From: Dipteris shenzhenensis
Taxonomy: Eukaryota > Polypodiophyta > Polypodiopsida > Gleicheniales
Reading direction: 5' to 3' (one strand)
Assembly (NCBI GenBank): GCA_047967505.1
Contig: CM106538.1
DNA: 64,000 nucleotides
Of the stretch, positions 19,758 to 31,610 are shown in pieces (position 1 is the stretch's first letter; every line of letters starts with the position of its first letter). Under the pieces are notes generated by a model. The model was given only the letters and a program-made list of their open reading frames with translations. It ran no database searches and was not told the DNA's origin. Position numbers and translations under genes: made by a program.

Positions 19758-21695
19758 CTATCTTGAAGGGGCCTGGTTTCTCCCTTTAGGCTCCTTTTCC
19801 TCGCAGTCAATCTTGGCCTTCTTCAATTTAAGCTCCTTGTTTTTTGCATCTTTTGCCCAAATGGCAAATTGAGCTCCAGCATCTACTTTCTCATCATAGA
19901 TAGCTGTAGCAGGAAGGCACATTTGATCCTGTGACCTGGGCAATGGCAAATGGCATTCTCTACATAGCGATTTTGCATACGCAAACACCCCAAAGCAAAA
20001 AACATGTACAAGGTGGTAGCACGCAAGACATCGGATCATGCAGTCATCTATGATGGGGGTATGGCAGACCATGGATTTTGGACCCTACTGCATAGCAGGA
20101 TAGGCATCCAATTTAACTATTGTGGCTGCCGTCAATAGCATAGTCTTGCTCTGTATATGATGAAGTTGCTTCTTGATTCCTTCCTCCCTCATCCTAAGGT
20201 TGTAGATGTTCTCCTTCATCTTCTCCACTCTTTGATCACTCTGTGCAACAACTTCATGTGAATCCCTCAGCATCTGTTGAAGCTGCTTAAATTTCTCAAA
20301 AACATCAACATGGGCCATTTCCAAGACTTCCACTCTAGTTTGGAAATCTCTCAAGATGACGGACTGCTTTTCATAAGTGTCGAAAGCCACGGCAAGCTCG
20401 TGCACATCCCTATCATAATCTTGTTGCAGGGTCTTGTAGCTTACTCTTTGGACTTCCAATAGTGTAACAGTTTTGAAAAAACAACCCTCACCATGGCTAC
20501 TGCAACTTGCTCCACCATGGCTACTACAACTTGCTCCATCGTGGTTGCTCTCTACATCCTTCCTGGCTTGGAGAGCTACCTCGCTTTCTTCTCCACCCCG
20601 GCTGCTCTCTGCCCCATCCTTCCTGGCCTTGAAGCTCTCTCACAGTTCCTGTATCACCTTTTTGGTTTCTGCATTCTCCCTTTTCAGGTCCTCCATCATC
20701 TAGTCTTTTTCAATGTTCAATGCGTTCTGCATGTTGTAGAGTCGTTTGTAAAGACCCTCCTTTTTGGCTCTCTGATCTTCAAGCTCCTTTTGCATCATTG
20801 CTAGCTCCTTGTCCATAATGTCCCCGTCACTTCTCACTTCTTTGAGCCTATCTCGGAGCTCCTTCATCATGCGCTTCTCTACTTCTTCTCTTCTATTCCT
20901 TTCCATGTCGACCATTTTTACAGTGGCCTCAGCTTGCTGTTGTGCCTCCTCTACCTTGGCTTCTGCACCTTCCCTTAGAATTTTCTCAAGTTGCGCTGCC
21001 TTTGCTGCATCGGTGGCTTTCTCTTGTAGAAAATTCACCTTGTGAGACATCTGCTTATCGTATTGCTCAAAAATCCCTTTGAGGGTAGATGCCATCAAGT
21101 GCATTGCAACTCCAATGGACTGAGATGACAATTGGGATTTGCCATCCATGCAATTCTTCAAGTTGGTTAATACACTCTTGGAGATTGCCCTTGAGAAAGA
21201 TACACGATGTCCTTTCAGTTGCTCTATTGCTACTTGAACCTGCCAAAACTTCACGGTTCCTCTCATATCAGGAAAGAAGTGAATGGTCTTTTTCAACACA
21301 TCTTGGAGGTCTGTTGGCAAGCTAGAAAGCTTCACTCCACCATCTTTATGAATCTGAGCATTGGGGTATACATCTAGAATATCATGTCTCTTCCACTGCT
21401 TCTCGAAGAAGTGTGCTTGTTGCAAACTGCCTCCAGTTATTCCTAGAGCATTTTCAATCACGCTTTCAATGATGGTAATCTTTTGACCTTGATAGACTAC
21501 TTGCCCCTCCTTCACATTCACGTCCTGTACCAACCTAGTGAAGTTTTTGAGAGCATCCGAATTGGGCTTTTGAAGAGAGAGAGAGGAGCTCCCATATGTC
21601 ACGATTTCAAGATTAGGGGAGGAGAGGCTCTCACACTGTGCTGCAAAGGGGGAGGAAAGATTGTGTGAGGAGCCCCCAGATGATGTAGGGTCCAT
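19758..21695 (-). pseudogene. 646-codon coiled-coil protein relic of unknown family, three in-frame stops
   Basis: One minus-strand frame stays open from ATG at 21695 to 19758 except for TAG (20702-20700), TGA (20642-20640) and TAG (20087-20085). Residues about 45-175 form a compact domain (VVYQGQKITIIESVIENALGI ... GTVKFWQVQV) loosely reminiscent of putative plant transposon proteins. Residues about 215-330 and 400-530 are strongly predicted-looking coiled coils (Glu/Lys/Arg/Gln heptads). The C-terminal part (from about residue 542) has a Cys/His cluster (MVCH, RCLACYHLVH, LCRECH) that may bind zinc. All three stops fit C-to-T changes of CAG or CGA. I do not recognise the family. Because only stops, not indels, separate the parts, it was probably coding until recently. 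Confidence 0.6.
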
Positions 21696-21726
21696 TATGA
21701 GAGGGGATAGAAGTTGTAGGAAGAGT

Positions 21727-21987
21727 GCAAGGGAGATAGAAATGGTTGAGAGGGATAGAAGATGAAACAGTGAAGGAAATGGAATAGTGGAGGTTTGAGT
21801 TTGCAGTCCGATTGCAAGGGAGAAAGAAATGGTCGAGAGGAATAGAAGATGAATCAGTGAAGGAAATGGAATAGTGGAGGCTTGAGTTTGCAGTCCGATT
21901 GCAAGGGAGAAAGAAACGATGGAGAGGAATAGAAGACAAAACAGTTAAGGGAATGGAATGGCGGAGGCTTAAGTTTGTAGCCCACGA
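21727..21987. repeat. Tandem repeat, three units of 87 bp
   Basis: GCAAGGGAGA(A/T)AGAAA begins at 21727, 21814 and 21901, an exact 87-bp period. Each unit includes GAATAGAAGATGAA and GGAATAGTGGAGG. It lies just upstream of the ATG of the coiled-coil relic, so it would be in its 5' UTR or promoter. Confidence 0.9.
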
Positions 21988-22053
21988 CTACACTATCAAG
22001 GTGAGAGCCACCGCGGTGGTTGGCCTGAATTTTGATTAATTCAAGGCGGCAGT

Positions 22054-23040
22054 ACTAACTTGCATGGTAATGAAAGATTAGAGGTGATTAGGCTTCATGA
22101 TTTACTTTTGTGGGAATTACTAGCTAGTGGTGGTGGCTGACATCAGCCACGTCTGTCATGGCTACGATTCCACCGGGCTGGAAGTTAAAATTACCAGCCA
22201 CCGCTCACCAACCACGGCTTAAGCATGCATGAACAATACGAGTGCAATAAAAATTACCAGTCATCATCAGGCTCACATGCTCGGTAGAGTACTAGAGTGC
22301 ATGGTAATGAGTGATTAGAGGTGATTAGGCTTCATGATTTACTTTTGTGGGAATTACTTCCTGGTGGTGGTGGCTCTCATCAGCCATGTCTGTCGTGGCT
22401 ACAATTCCATTGGGCTGGCAGTTAAAATTACCAGCCACCACCAGGCTTAAGCATGCATGATCACTACAAGTGCAATAAAAATTACCAGTCATTGGGCTCA
22501 CATGCTCAGTAGAGTACTAGAGTGCATGGTAATGAGTGATTACAACTACGTCTATCGTGGCTATGATTCCACCGAGCTGGTAGTTAAAATTACCAGCCAC
22601 CGCAATAACCTGCTCACCCACCACTGGGCTTAAGCATGCATGATCACTACGAGTGCAGTAAAAATTACCAGTCACCAGGCTCGGATGCTCTGTAGAGTAC
22701 TAGAGTGCATGGGAATGAGTGATTAGGCTTCATAATTTACTTTGGTGGGAATTATTGCCCGGTGGTGATGGCTCTCATCAACCACGTCTGTCATGGCTAC
22801 GATTCCACTGGGCTGGCAGTTAAAATTACCAGTCATCAGGCTCACATGCTCAGTAGAGAACTAGAGTGCATGGTAATGAGTGATTAGAGCTTCATGATTT
22901 ACCTTTGTGGGAATTACTACCCGATGATGGTGGCTCTCATTAGCCACGTCTGTCGTGGCTTAATTCCATCGGGCTAGTAGTTAATTACCAACCACCAGAG
23001 TGGCTTGCTCACCCACCACATGACATCTACTTCATGATTA
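22054..23040. repeat. Irregular tandem repeat, five units of about 160-245 bp
   Basis: TGCATGG(T/G)AATGA starts at about 22054, 22299, 22523, 22707 and 22868. Units share TTCATGATTTACTTTTGTGG, CACGTCTGTCATGGCTACG and AAAATTACCAG. Unit length shrinks from 245 to about 160 bp through internal deletions. No coding signal. Confidence 0.85.
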
Positions 23041-23539
23041 CCAGCCCGTCTGGGGTTGCGCCTAAGATTCCACTATGAGGGCCCTCTCATCCGCCCTTGC
23101 TCTTATACTTTGCTCCACACGCTCTGCTACTTTGCTCCACACCCCTCCTCCATCTCTTTTCCACCCCTGCTCTACTTTGCTCCATGCCCCCTCCTCCAAC
23201 TCTCATCACTCATCTGCTCCCCTGCTCATCTGCTGCTCACCCACTCATCTTCCCCATGCCTACTACCACCCCCCCAAGATGCTCTGTGATCCCAATGTTA
23301 TCTACCTTCTCATATAAGGTGATTGTGTTGCGCTCACCTGGAGTAGAAATTTTGGCACTAGTGGAGACCCTTCGTTCCCACAGTTGATTCCCCCCACATC
23401 TGCCTGTCACCACCTTAGATGACATGCTCACAAAGGGTCTCTTTATGGCTGTGGTGTATGGGTTCCCCCTAGATGTCGACGAAGGCCTTAGTATTTTTAG
23501 AGCAGTACTCTTGACTTGTTGGGGGGGCCATAATTCTGA
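23041..23539. other. Pyrimidine-rich spacer
   Basis: 23090-23280 is C/T-rich with repeated CTTTGCTCCACACC(C/G). The Pro/Ser/His/Leu open frames over it are compositional. Nothing else is recognised before the start of element C. Confidence 0.4.
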
Positions 23540-25394
23540 TATGAATTACAAGGCTTGTGGCAAATGATGCCGAGTGGAGCAGTGTGTGTGCTTCCAGAGG
23601 GGTAATTGTGCCTGCAAAGGGTCAGAGTGCCATGTGGCACTGATGAGGTGGCACACGTTGACTGGGCACTAATGACATGGCAGATGATGATGTCAGCTGA
23701 TGATGTGGTTGTGCTGACATGGTAGCGAAGCTGGCAGTGATGATGTGGTAGATTGCTACTGACATGGCACCTATGACTAGACTACTGATGTGGTAGGCGG
23801 CTGCCACATGTCAGATGACATGACAGATAGGGCTGACGTGGCACTGGAGATAAGGTGTGCTGATGTGGTAGGGCGTGATGTGGCCTTGCCTACATGGCAT
23901 TCTCCATCATCTGTGTCATGGTCGTTGTGAGCGGCTATAATTGCAGAGCGCCCTATAGAGCCTTATTGAAGCATGCACGTAGAGCTCACCTTTGAAGCCG
24001 GTTGTAGAAGGCGTCTACTGTGGAGAAGGCAGAAGCTTGGCATAGAAACCGTGGAGCAGCCCATGGGCGTGGAGTCGTGGAGTAGCCCGTGAGGTGTGGA
24101 TGCTGGAGAACACGCAGAGGAGTCACCTTGGAGAGTAGCTATCGCTATGAAATCAGTAGTGTAGGGGCGCCTTTTCATCTTTGCTGCTGAAAGCCAGCGG
24201 CGGCTTGGAGCCTATCTATCACTTGGAGTTGTGAGCTAATGGCGTCTGTGCTGGTGTCTCGTTATTGCAAGTGAGGCGGTTGAAGAGTCCCAGGAGGCAA
24301 AGTGTGCAGCCCGCAATTGAGCACAGAGCAAAATGACATGTTGAAGATGGTTCATCTGTTGGAGAGCATCGATAGAAGCCAAGAGTTTGTTGATGGAGAG
24401 GCTTAGCTTGATGAAGAGTTCATTGAAGAGTCGTCCGTGAGGTTTGGGTGCTGCTTTAGCTTTGCATGCAGGGCGTTGGCAAATGCGTTGCTACAGGTTA
24501 GTGTTGCTCGTGGATGGTGTTGAGTTACAGGCTGAGGCTGGCGGTAGCCGAGAGCCTTGATGCTGGATGCATTGAGTCGAGGGAGGTAGACCACTTGGAG
24601 GTGCCTCTGCTATGAAAGCACTGTGAGCTCATCTACAGGAGCCGTTGGTGCTGGGAGCCCTTAAAGGTACTAGTTGGAGTTGTCTCTTGGAGAGGTCGCT
24701 GAAGGAGGCTTTGCTAGAAGCTTTGCAAAAAAAAAACTCGTTGATGAAGCTATGAGCCGTGGAGACTCGGCGTTGTCGGCCGTTCAAGGTTGGTGCTATA
24801 AAAGCTTTGAGCCCATAGCTGAGAGTAGCTCGGTGTTACAAAGCTCTCTCTTCCAAGTTTTCGATGGAGAAAAAGTCTCTTTGGAGACTCAAGACGCTCT
24901 CTCTCTCTCTCAAGCAAGGTCTCACCCTATCTCTGTCTTTCAAAGTAGGATAGACTCCTCTCTTTACACCTCTCTTTCTCTCACGGAAGAAAGAACTCTC
25001 AATGAAAATAAATGGATGGAATTTCTTCCAAAATGAATGGAATTTTTCTCTCACGGAAGAGAAAACTCAATCCTCAATCTCTCAAACTCTCACACTCTCT
25101 CATATTCTTGCATACTGATTGCAGTGCCTCAATGAAGGCAGGGGAGCTTTTATACCATGACAAAATATGAAGAGGGGAGAGGAGAAGAGAGAAGATGAGG
25201 AGAGAGGGCACAGCTAGAGAGCACACCACAAATGACTAACCATACACTTACAAACCCATTTAGGGTTAGGGTTAGGGTTAGGGCATCTAACCCTTTCCTT
25301 TATAGCACTATATTGGGTTAGTGCTATGCACACAGGATCACATGATGGTGCTATGCACATATGATCACATGATGTTGAGCGTGATCTCTCAACA
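23540..25394 (-). mobile_element. Element C: 5' LTR and leader of a copia relative of elements A and B, minus orientation, body missing
   Basis: 25158-25394 is a diverged LTR (TGACAAAATATGAAGAGGGG ... CTCTCAACA on the plus strand) matching the LTRs of elements A and B. Next to it lies a decayed primer site (TTTATACCA instead of TGATACCA) and a leader of about 1.6 kb. The leader contains a decayed TGATGTGGCA/TGACATGGCA array at 23630-23900 and ends with ATTACAAGGCTTGTGGCAA, which in element B lies about 140 bp before gag. Gag, pol and the 3' LTR are absent. The LTR abuts a hAT reading frame, so element C had inserted into that transposon. Confidence 0.75.
25158..25394 (-). repeat. LTR of element C
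   Basis: About 237 bp, same ends and same internal landmarks as the element A/B LTRs: the TTAGGGTTAGGGTTAGGG block, a TATAG-type box and two copies of GATCACATGATG. It is clearly more diverged than either. Confidence 0.85.
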
Positions 25395-26460
25395 TATATG
25401 TCTCTGACTTCTTTACATGTGAGGCATTAGTTGACATGTGGAAGGCCTCCCCACACGGTGATATAACCATCACATTCAATAAAGCATGGCGTTTTATGCT
25501 TGTCCACCCATCTGAGACAATTGTGCATCCGATGTTATGCAGTTGCTTGAAATATTTAATCTTTCTCTTTTGCATATGCCTTGTCTAACAATGTTGTACG
25601 CAATGTGTGGTATGAAGGGGGCTTGAAGCCTGGTCCATAGTTAGCAATGCAATTCCATGCAGCTCTCATATCATTGTTATCAACCATACTTTGTGGATAT
25701 ATTGACCGCAAGATTGATCTACCAAGTACATACTGTGCATTCTGCAAATCTTGAATTTTGATGCTCTCAACTATCGTGGGTTGCCTAAAGTTAGTAGTCA
25801 CAGTTGTTGCTGATCTAGCTTCAAGACATAGATGGAGATCTATCTTGCATGCTAGTGTCCACACAAGGAGTTCGGGCATGGGAGCCTACAACACTTGTAC
25901 TTCCATCGCAGTGTGTGCTTATAGACTCTACTTCACTTACACCTTAACTTTTCCAAATTGATCTTCTTTGGATTTTTCTAGAAGATTGCAACTTCTTTGT
26001 TAAGGTGTGAGCTACTGCAACAGCTCTTGGGGCCACATAACGTTGAATGCTCTTTCTTGAGTCGCCAAGAAAGTGACCCCTTATGCGAGGTGCTCCCCCT
26101 AATTTTTGTGTTCCACAATACTTGAATTTCCACTCAATGTAGACCCGAACATTAATGAGACAAAGTCCGAGTCTGGACCATGTGACTTGCATTTCCCCCC
26201 CTGTGCACATAGAATATCTCTTTGAGAGGATTGTGACACCCACATAAATCCTCTCCTCGTATCTTGGTCAACAACCTCACAGGGTGGATCAAGTGTTGGG
26301 GTAGTGCCCATTACAGCATTGAGATCCTCTTCTACAACTCCTTGTTCAATCACGGGAACATTATTAGGCATATGAGTACTGGCATGGGCATGACTCGATG
26401 CATCCATAGTTTGCCTACTCACAACTCATCTTGAAGATTGTGGATGAGCATTACTAGTCT
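25395..26460 (-). pseudogene. hAT transposase relic (BED-like finger and DUF659 start), cut by element C
   Basis: Minus-strand pieces include a BED-like segment with KYCGTQKLGGAPRIRGHFLGD (split for reading: KYCG then RIRGHFLGD), then IANYGPGFKPPSYHTLR and a DUF659 start GCTIVSDGWTSIKRHALLNV. The frame changes near 26190 and 25560. The coding match stops at KKSETYM exactly where the LTR of element C begins at 25394, and the rest of the transposase is not found nearby. In the family the protein is a nuclear transposase that cuts at terminal inverted repeats; none are visible here. Confidence 0.7.
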
Positions 26461-27227
26461 CATGCATTTCTGATTGTGCAGTCATAGTCACAATACATGC
26501 CCTCTTTATGCTCAAATCATTGCCATCTCATCTCCCCCTTCTCTCCATGCCTTAGCTTAAGACTCCTCACTAACAATTGCATTCATTGGAACTCATGATC
26601 ATGGTCCACAAGTTTCCCAAAATGCAAGGAGTCGGAGTATAGACCACCCTCAAGAACACACAACAAACACTCACATCAACTAGCCCTCATGTTTGTGGTC
26701 TACAATTTCCCCAAAACACAAGGAATTGGGGTAGCAAACCACACCCACAAGTATAATGAATGCCGACTCACCCTCCCCCACTCATCCTTACCACTATTCA
26801 AATCCAAATCATGGTTCACTTTCTTTCCCAACTTACCAAAGCGTTTATTGGGATATGAACCACAATCGGATCGAATGACGAGCCCCTTTCCACCAATATA
26901 TAGTGCTAGGCTGCATGGGAAATTGTGAATTTGCAACCCTCAATACTGCCAATACTTAAAAAGGGGGTAATTTACATATTACCACTGGTTATATGAATAC
27001 TACTAACGGGAGTTTTATCCGGTTTCCCAATTTTTTTTTTGGATAAACAACGTGATCATGTTGTTTTCATGCTACTTTAAAGCGTAATTAATGAATGCTA
27101 ATAACCACCATCAACACAAATGTGAAAACGTGAACGTAATCCTGGATCCAACCTTAATATTTTTTTGCACCGCGCACTACTACATGTCCTCTAGCCTATA
27201 AGGATCATCTCAGTATTTAGCATCTCA
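26461..27227. other. Spacer with a diverged short duplication
   Basis: GGTCCACAAGTTTCCCAAAATGCAAGGAGT (about 26610) and GGTCTACAATTTCCCCAAAACACAAGGAATT (about 26695) are related short segments, shown here only as landmarks. No recognised gene. Confidence 0.35.
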
Positions 27228-27587
27228 ATGTCAATGCTCCTTAGGGAGAGGGACGTTTTGGGCACTCGTTCAAGGGTAAGATTGATGACTAGGGATTACG
27301 GTGCAGGTTGTGATATTCAAAGATTTGTAGGCGGGAGGTGTGAAAATGTAAAATTTGAGAGAGTAGCAAATTTTCAGCTGCCGGCACTTCCCTCCATTGG
27401 CGATACACATAAGCAAAATTGGATATCCCAAGCAAGTGCAATGTGGCCTAAATTGCTACAAAACACAAATAGGACAAAGGGCATGCTATCGGGTTTGATG
27501 CTATGTATGATGAAATGCAATGACCTTAGGCAAGCTTATGAGACATATAGCAAGCAAGTGCATGGAAAAAGAACCAATACAAAATAG
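27228..27587 (+). CDS. Possible 119-residue reading frame, not recognised
   Basis: Open from ATG at 27228 to TAG, with balanced composition: Arg-rich start, then QLPALPSIGDTHKQNW and a helical C-terminus. I recognise no family, see no conserved motif, and cannot exclude chance. It lies immediately outside the right copy of the dispersed repeat. Confidence 0.2.
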   Translation: MSMLLRERDVLGTRSRVRLMTRDYGAGCDIQRFVGGRCENVKFERVANFQLPALPSIGDTHKQNWISQASAMWPKLLQNTNRTKGMLSGLMLCMMKCNDLRQAYETYSKQVHGKRTNTK

Positions 27588-27654
27588 TAAATACTGATGA
27601 ATTTTTAAAATATCTTTGCACATACACAAATATTTAGATTTTAAAATTTCATTT

Positions 27655-28240
27655 TTTAGGGTGAATCTAGATACCACCATCACTAACTATCAATGTTTGA
27701 CGGCCACCATGTAGTAGTCCCACTAGTTTGGATTCCAATTTTTAAATCCATTTTAGTTTTCAACAAATCAAGAAAAAGTTATGGAGCATGCCCTCTAATG
27801 GGTGTGCATAATTTTAGCACAACATTGGAGGCCCCTTAAATTATACTTAAGGTTCTCAATAAGGTGTGTCCTTGGGTTGAGGAGAAGCTCACATAGTGTA
27901 CTTTTGAATGATTACTTAGTTGCATGTATGTGCAGAACAAAGTTTGATGTTTTTGAGTAAATAGATATATCATATACTATTAATGAAGCATGCTTCACAT
28001 GTAAGATAGCACTTATAATGCTTTAATGGTCTCATTCCAAATCTTTATTCTATAACTTTTGGTCTCATGTTCAAGATTAAAATGTGTGCTACAAATTGAA
28101 AACAAAGTTTGTTAAATTCCATTGAGCAATGCATAAGTTATGGATCAGGCACTCGTCAGGCAAGATACCTATATACAAAAAATGCCTTGAACCTCACCAA
28201 AAATGGCTACACCCAAGCAAACAATGATCCTCATCTCTTG
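27655..28240 (-). repeat. Dispersed noncoding repeat, right copy (inverted relative to 10553-11098)
   Basis: Reverse complement of the left copy: begins TTTAGGGTGAATCTAGATACC, includes CCTTGGGTTGAGGAGAAGC and TACACCCAAGCAAACAATGA, and ends near 28240. The two copies differ by many substitutions and small indels, so they are old, independent insertions or an old inverted duplication. Confidence 0.8.
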
Positions 28241-29879
28241 CTCCACCCTCCTGCTCAACCCTTATCTCCACCCTTTGGCTATATCTCACTTTCAGTTGAT
28301 TTCGTTCTTATTCCTAGTTGTCTCCAAAGTAGTAGTAGCAGTTCTCTCCCATGATTATAGAGTGGCTGAGATGGTAATGGACCTTAATTGGATGGTCAAT
28401 CTGCCTGATTCAATCCACCTACGAACAACATTTGAGTCCTACACCAATGGTGTTTATTTGTGGCTTCCACATGGGATGTATAACCAGGTTGATCATGATG
28501 GCTTAATGTCTCTAATTACTTGGTGCAAGCAAAGGTTTAATTGATCATAACGGAGATTAAAACAAAAGCATATAAAAGAGATTTGAAATGGGAATGACTC
28601 AATAACTCTCACAAGAGATAACTCAATCTATTATCATCAGCAAGAGCTCATCCCTACTGGGCTTGTTGCTTAGTACAATCATAGATGGCCACAAAGGCAC
28701 ACACAACACACACTACAAATCACACACCAAAAAAGTCGAGTTGCTTCCCACAATATCAAGCATCAACACTGATTGTGTATTGCTGCCTCATGAGAACAAG
28801 ACCATGCCACCTCTTGAGCTCATGGGAGTCGAACTTCTAGAGATAGCTAGAATGATAATGGCTCACCATGACTTCTTGCTACGTAGGAGAATGCATGTAA
28901 TGATGCCACATTATCAACCATGAAATACTCACATGGACTCAGCCAATCACCATGCTTCATAAAAGAATCCTTCTAAACCTTAATCACCCACAAGTCTCCC
29001 TGTGAGGATGAATTCCTAACAAATCAAGCCACAAAAATGATCTTGCAAGAGTTTTTGCAACCTTAGGTGGAACTAGAATGGGATGAAGGTCATTTTTAGA
29101 AAATTTGGGTAGCTCACTAGCTGAGCAGAGTGTCAAGTAAGCATTTTTGGGTACTTAGCTCACCAACTGAGCTGAGATTTCTTGTGTCAACAAAATGTCT
29201 AGCTCACCAACTGAGCTGAGCTTTCTTTATAATGTGAAATTTGATTTTAAGTTCAAAAAGGGGACATATAAGCAAAGCTAGTCTCTTTATAATAGGAAAT
29301 TTGATTTTAAGTTCTCTAGGGGGACAAATTAAGATGAGCTTCCTTGTATTGACAAAATAACAATGGAAATTGAATCTATTAGATGGGCCTCCCCTCCTTC
29401 ATGAATCAATGAGGTTTAGGGAAGTAATTTCTCTATATTAATATAAGAAAAGAGAAAGGTTTTTTAGGGAAATACTTTCTATATATTGATATAAGAAATG
29501 AGAAAGATTAGTCTCATAAGAGACAGTTACAACAAAGATCAATATCCATCGATCTTATAACTTATCACCCACAATGCACATGATCTATTGAAAAAAATAA
29601 AAATAAACTATCGATTGTATTATAGGGCTGTGGCAGGCTTGGAAAAAGACCTTGTATAAAAATTGGTTGCTCAAAAAGGGTCATCCGCCCACAACCTATT
29701 AATTCTTTATTTTAACAGCATTGAGACTTCTTGAAAACAACACCCATGATTGTACTTACTACATAAAAAATCATCTTATATCTCCTTCTCCATATGCGAT
29801 TAATTATTGTTGCTATGATGACCTACCACACCTTCTATAGCTCTTTGTTCATCCCAGTCTTATCCCCCAAAAGTGCTGC
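28241..29879. other. Intergenic spacer with short hairpin repeats
   Basis: No recognised gene; open frames of about 80-110 codons on the plus strand overlap each other and the dispersed repeat. The hairpin repeats at 29105-29320 are listed separately. Confidence 0.4.
29105..29320. repeat. Three AGCTCACCAACTGAGCTGAG hairpins plus a 62-bp direct repeat
   Basis: AGCTCAC(T/C)A(G/A)CTGAGC-type short hairpins occur at about 29112, 29163 and 29202. CTTTATAAT(G/A)(T/G)GAAATTTG followed by ATTTTAAGTTC occurs at 29224 and 29285. Confidence 0.7.
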
Positions 29880-31610
29880 CATTTAAAGAGCATTTACTGA
29901 TATCTTTGCCAGTAGCATTTACAAATCCTCTCAAGTCCCCTCTATCTAAATAGACCACATTACTTGGCCACTCATTTACAATGTTTCTTAAGAGACTTTG
30001 CATTAAGTGACATCCTTAAAGATGAGCTTCCACTTGACAATCATCTTACTGGGTAGCTCTGATTGAGGAAATTTGACTTCATAATTAGAGAGAATTATGC
30101 CTTGGCAAGGAGCCTTGACCCCCCTAGGACCACATTCAACAATGCCTGGCAATTATTGCCCATGGTTGACTGCAATGAAGTTTAAGGAACCATTTAACAA
30201 TCATTTTCCTGCACTTCTAGACCAAATTCTCTAACCCAAGTGCACCTTCCTTCTTACTAGCCACCATATTATTCCAGTGTATGGCATGCCATTGCTCCCT
30301 CCATACAAAATTTCTAATACACCTGTCCATTTTCTTCAATGCATTATCCAAAAAAGGAAATGCAAAAATCACATACACTGAGATAGACAACAGTACTTGT
30401 TTAGCAACAACTAATGTACCTGCAAAAGACAGTTTGGAATTCTCCCATGCAGAAAACTCTCTGCATCTTGGACATGCACCACTCAAAATTATATTTCAAA
30501 CAAACAACAAATCCAACAGGGCATTCTAAATATTTGATAATTTCATTAGCTCTGATCCTAAAAGAAAACCTTGTATACCATTCAGGTAATGCATCCCACC
30601 CCAACCAAGCTGCAGTGATTTTGTCTTGATTTATTTTGGAATCAAAGACCATAGAAAACTTCTCAAATATAGACAAAAAATTGCTTAAATTCTCCTACCT
30701 TCTAGCCATAGGACTCGAGTTATCATTAGCAAAAAATTATGTACATAAATTAGAACCATCTGGTAGTGACAATCCTTTAATGCATCCTTGATCAAGCCAG
30801 TATAATCAGTTTGACAAAGTAGAGGTTCAGTCACAATGGCAAATCACAAAGGAGCTAGAGGGAATCCTTGCCTAATAGACTTCATGAGTACAAATGAACC
30901 TTTCAAATAACCATTAATTAGTGACAACCTGGCAAAAGCATTGGAAAATAGTATTGTTGTCATTGCACCAACCCCAATCTCTCCATAGTGGCAATGATAA
31001 AACTCCAACTAATTTACTCATAGGCTTTTTCAAGATCTAAATTCAACAAAAAAAAACTCTCATTATGCAACACAACATAATCAATAGCAAGACAAAATTC
31101 ATTACAACATCTTGTATATTTCTATTAAATATGAAACGATACTGCCTAATGATTCTTCTCAGAATGAGCTTAATCCTATTGGCCATAGCTTTTGCCATAA
31201 CTTTATAAACATAGCTTAACATAGGAAGGGGCCTCCAATGCCCAAGTAGAGACCTGTTTTGACCTTTAGGGGTTAATTTCACAATGCTAGTATTTATGCT
31301 CTTAGGTAGACAACCCTTGTGAAAACATTGATTAATGAGAATAGTGATGTCCTTGCCACACACCTTCCAGTAATGCTGATAAAACTCAATGGAAATACCA
31401 TATGGCCTAGGAGATTTTTCCCCTGGTCGTAGAATAATCTCATTCCATGAGAAGGGTCTTTGCAAGAGAGAAATGACTAGCTTCATATTGTAAAACCTTA
31501 GCTGCATTTTGCTCAAAAAATCTTCAACTCAATGTTTGTAATCTGGTGTCAGTCGAGGGACTAAACTTGCAATCTTTGACAAATTACTGACAAATACCTC
31601 CACAATATTT
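29880..31610 (-). pseudogene. L1-like LINE reverse transcriptase relic
   Basis: Read on the minus strand, 31516-31043 gives a non-LTR reverse transcriptase start: KSPRPYGISIEFYQ (family KSPGPDGF), FHKGCLPKSINTSIVKLTPK, HWRPLPMLSYVYKVMAKAMANR and RNIQD. Further down are RQGFPLAPL (family QGCPLAP) and a destroyed YVDD-type site (LIYVHNF). 30486-30217 matches the region after the catalytic domain (LSFAGTLVVAKQVLLSIS ... FVWRE ... KKEGALGLENL). Stops and frame changes are numerous. No poly-A tail or endonuclease part is visible, consistent with an old 5'-truncated insertion. Confidence 0.8.

Noticed and set aside
10553-28240. The two dispersed repeat copies as LTRs of one 17-kb element
   Set aside because: They are in inverted, not direct, orientation and have diverged substantially. 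No target duplication was found.
28109-28923. Several 80-113 codon plus-strand open frames
   Set aside because: They overlap each other or the dispersed repeat, have no recognisable motif, and have composition no better than chance.
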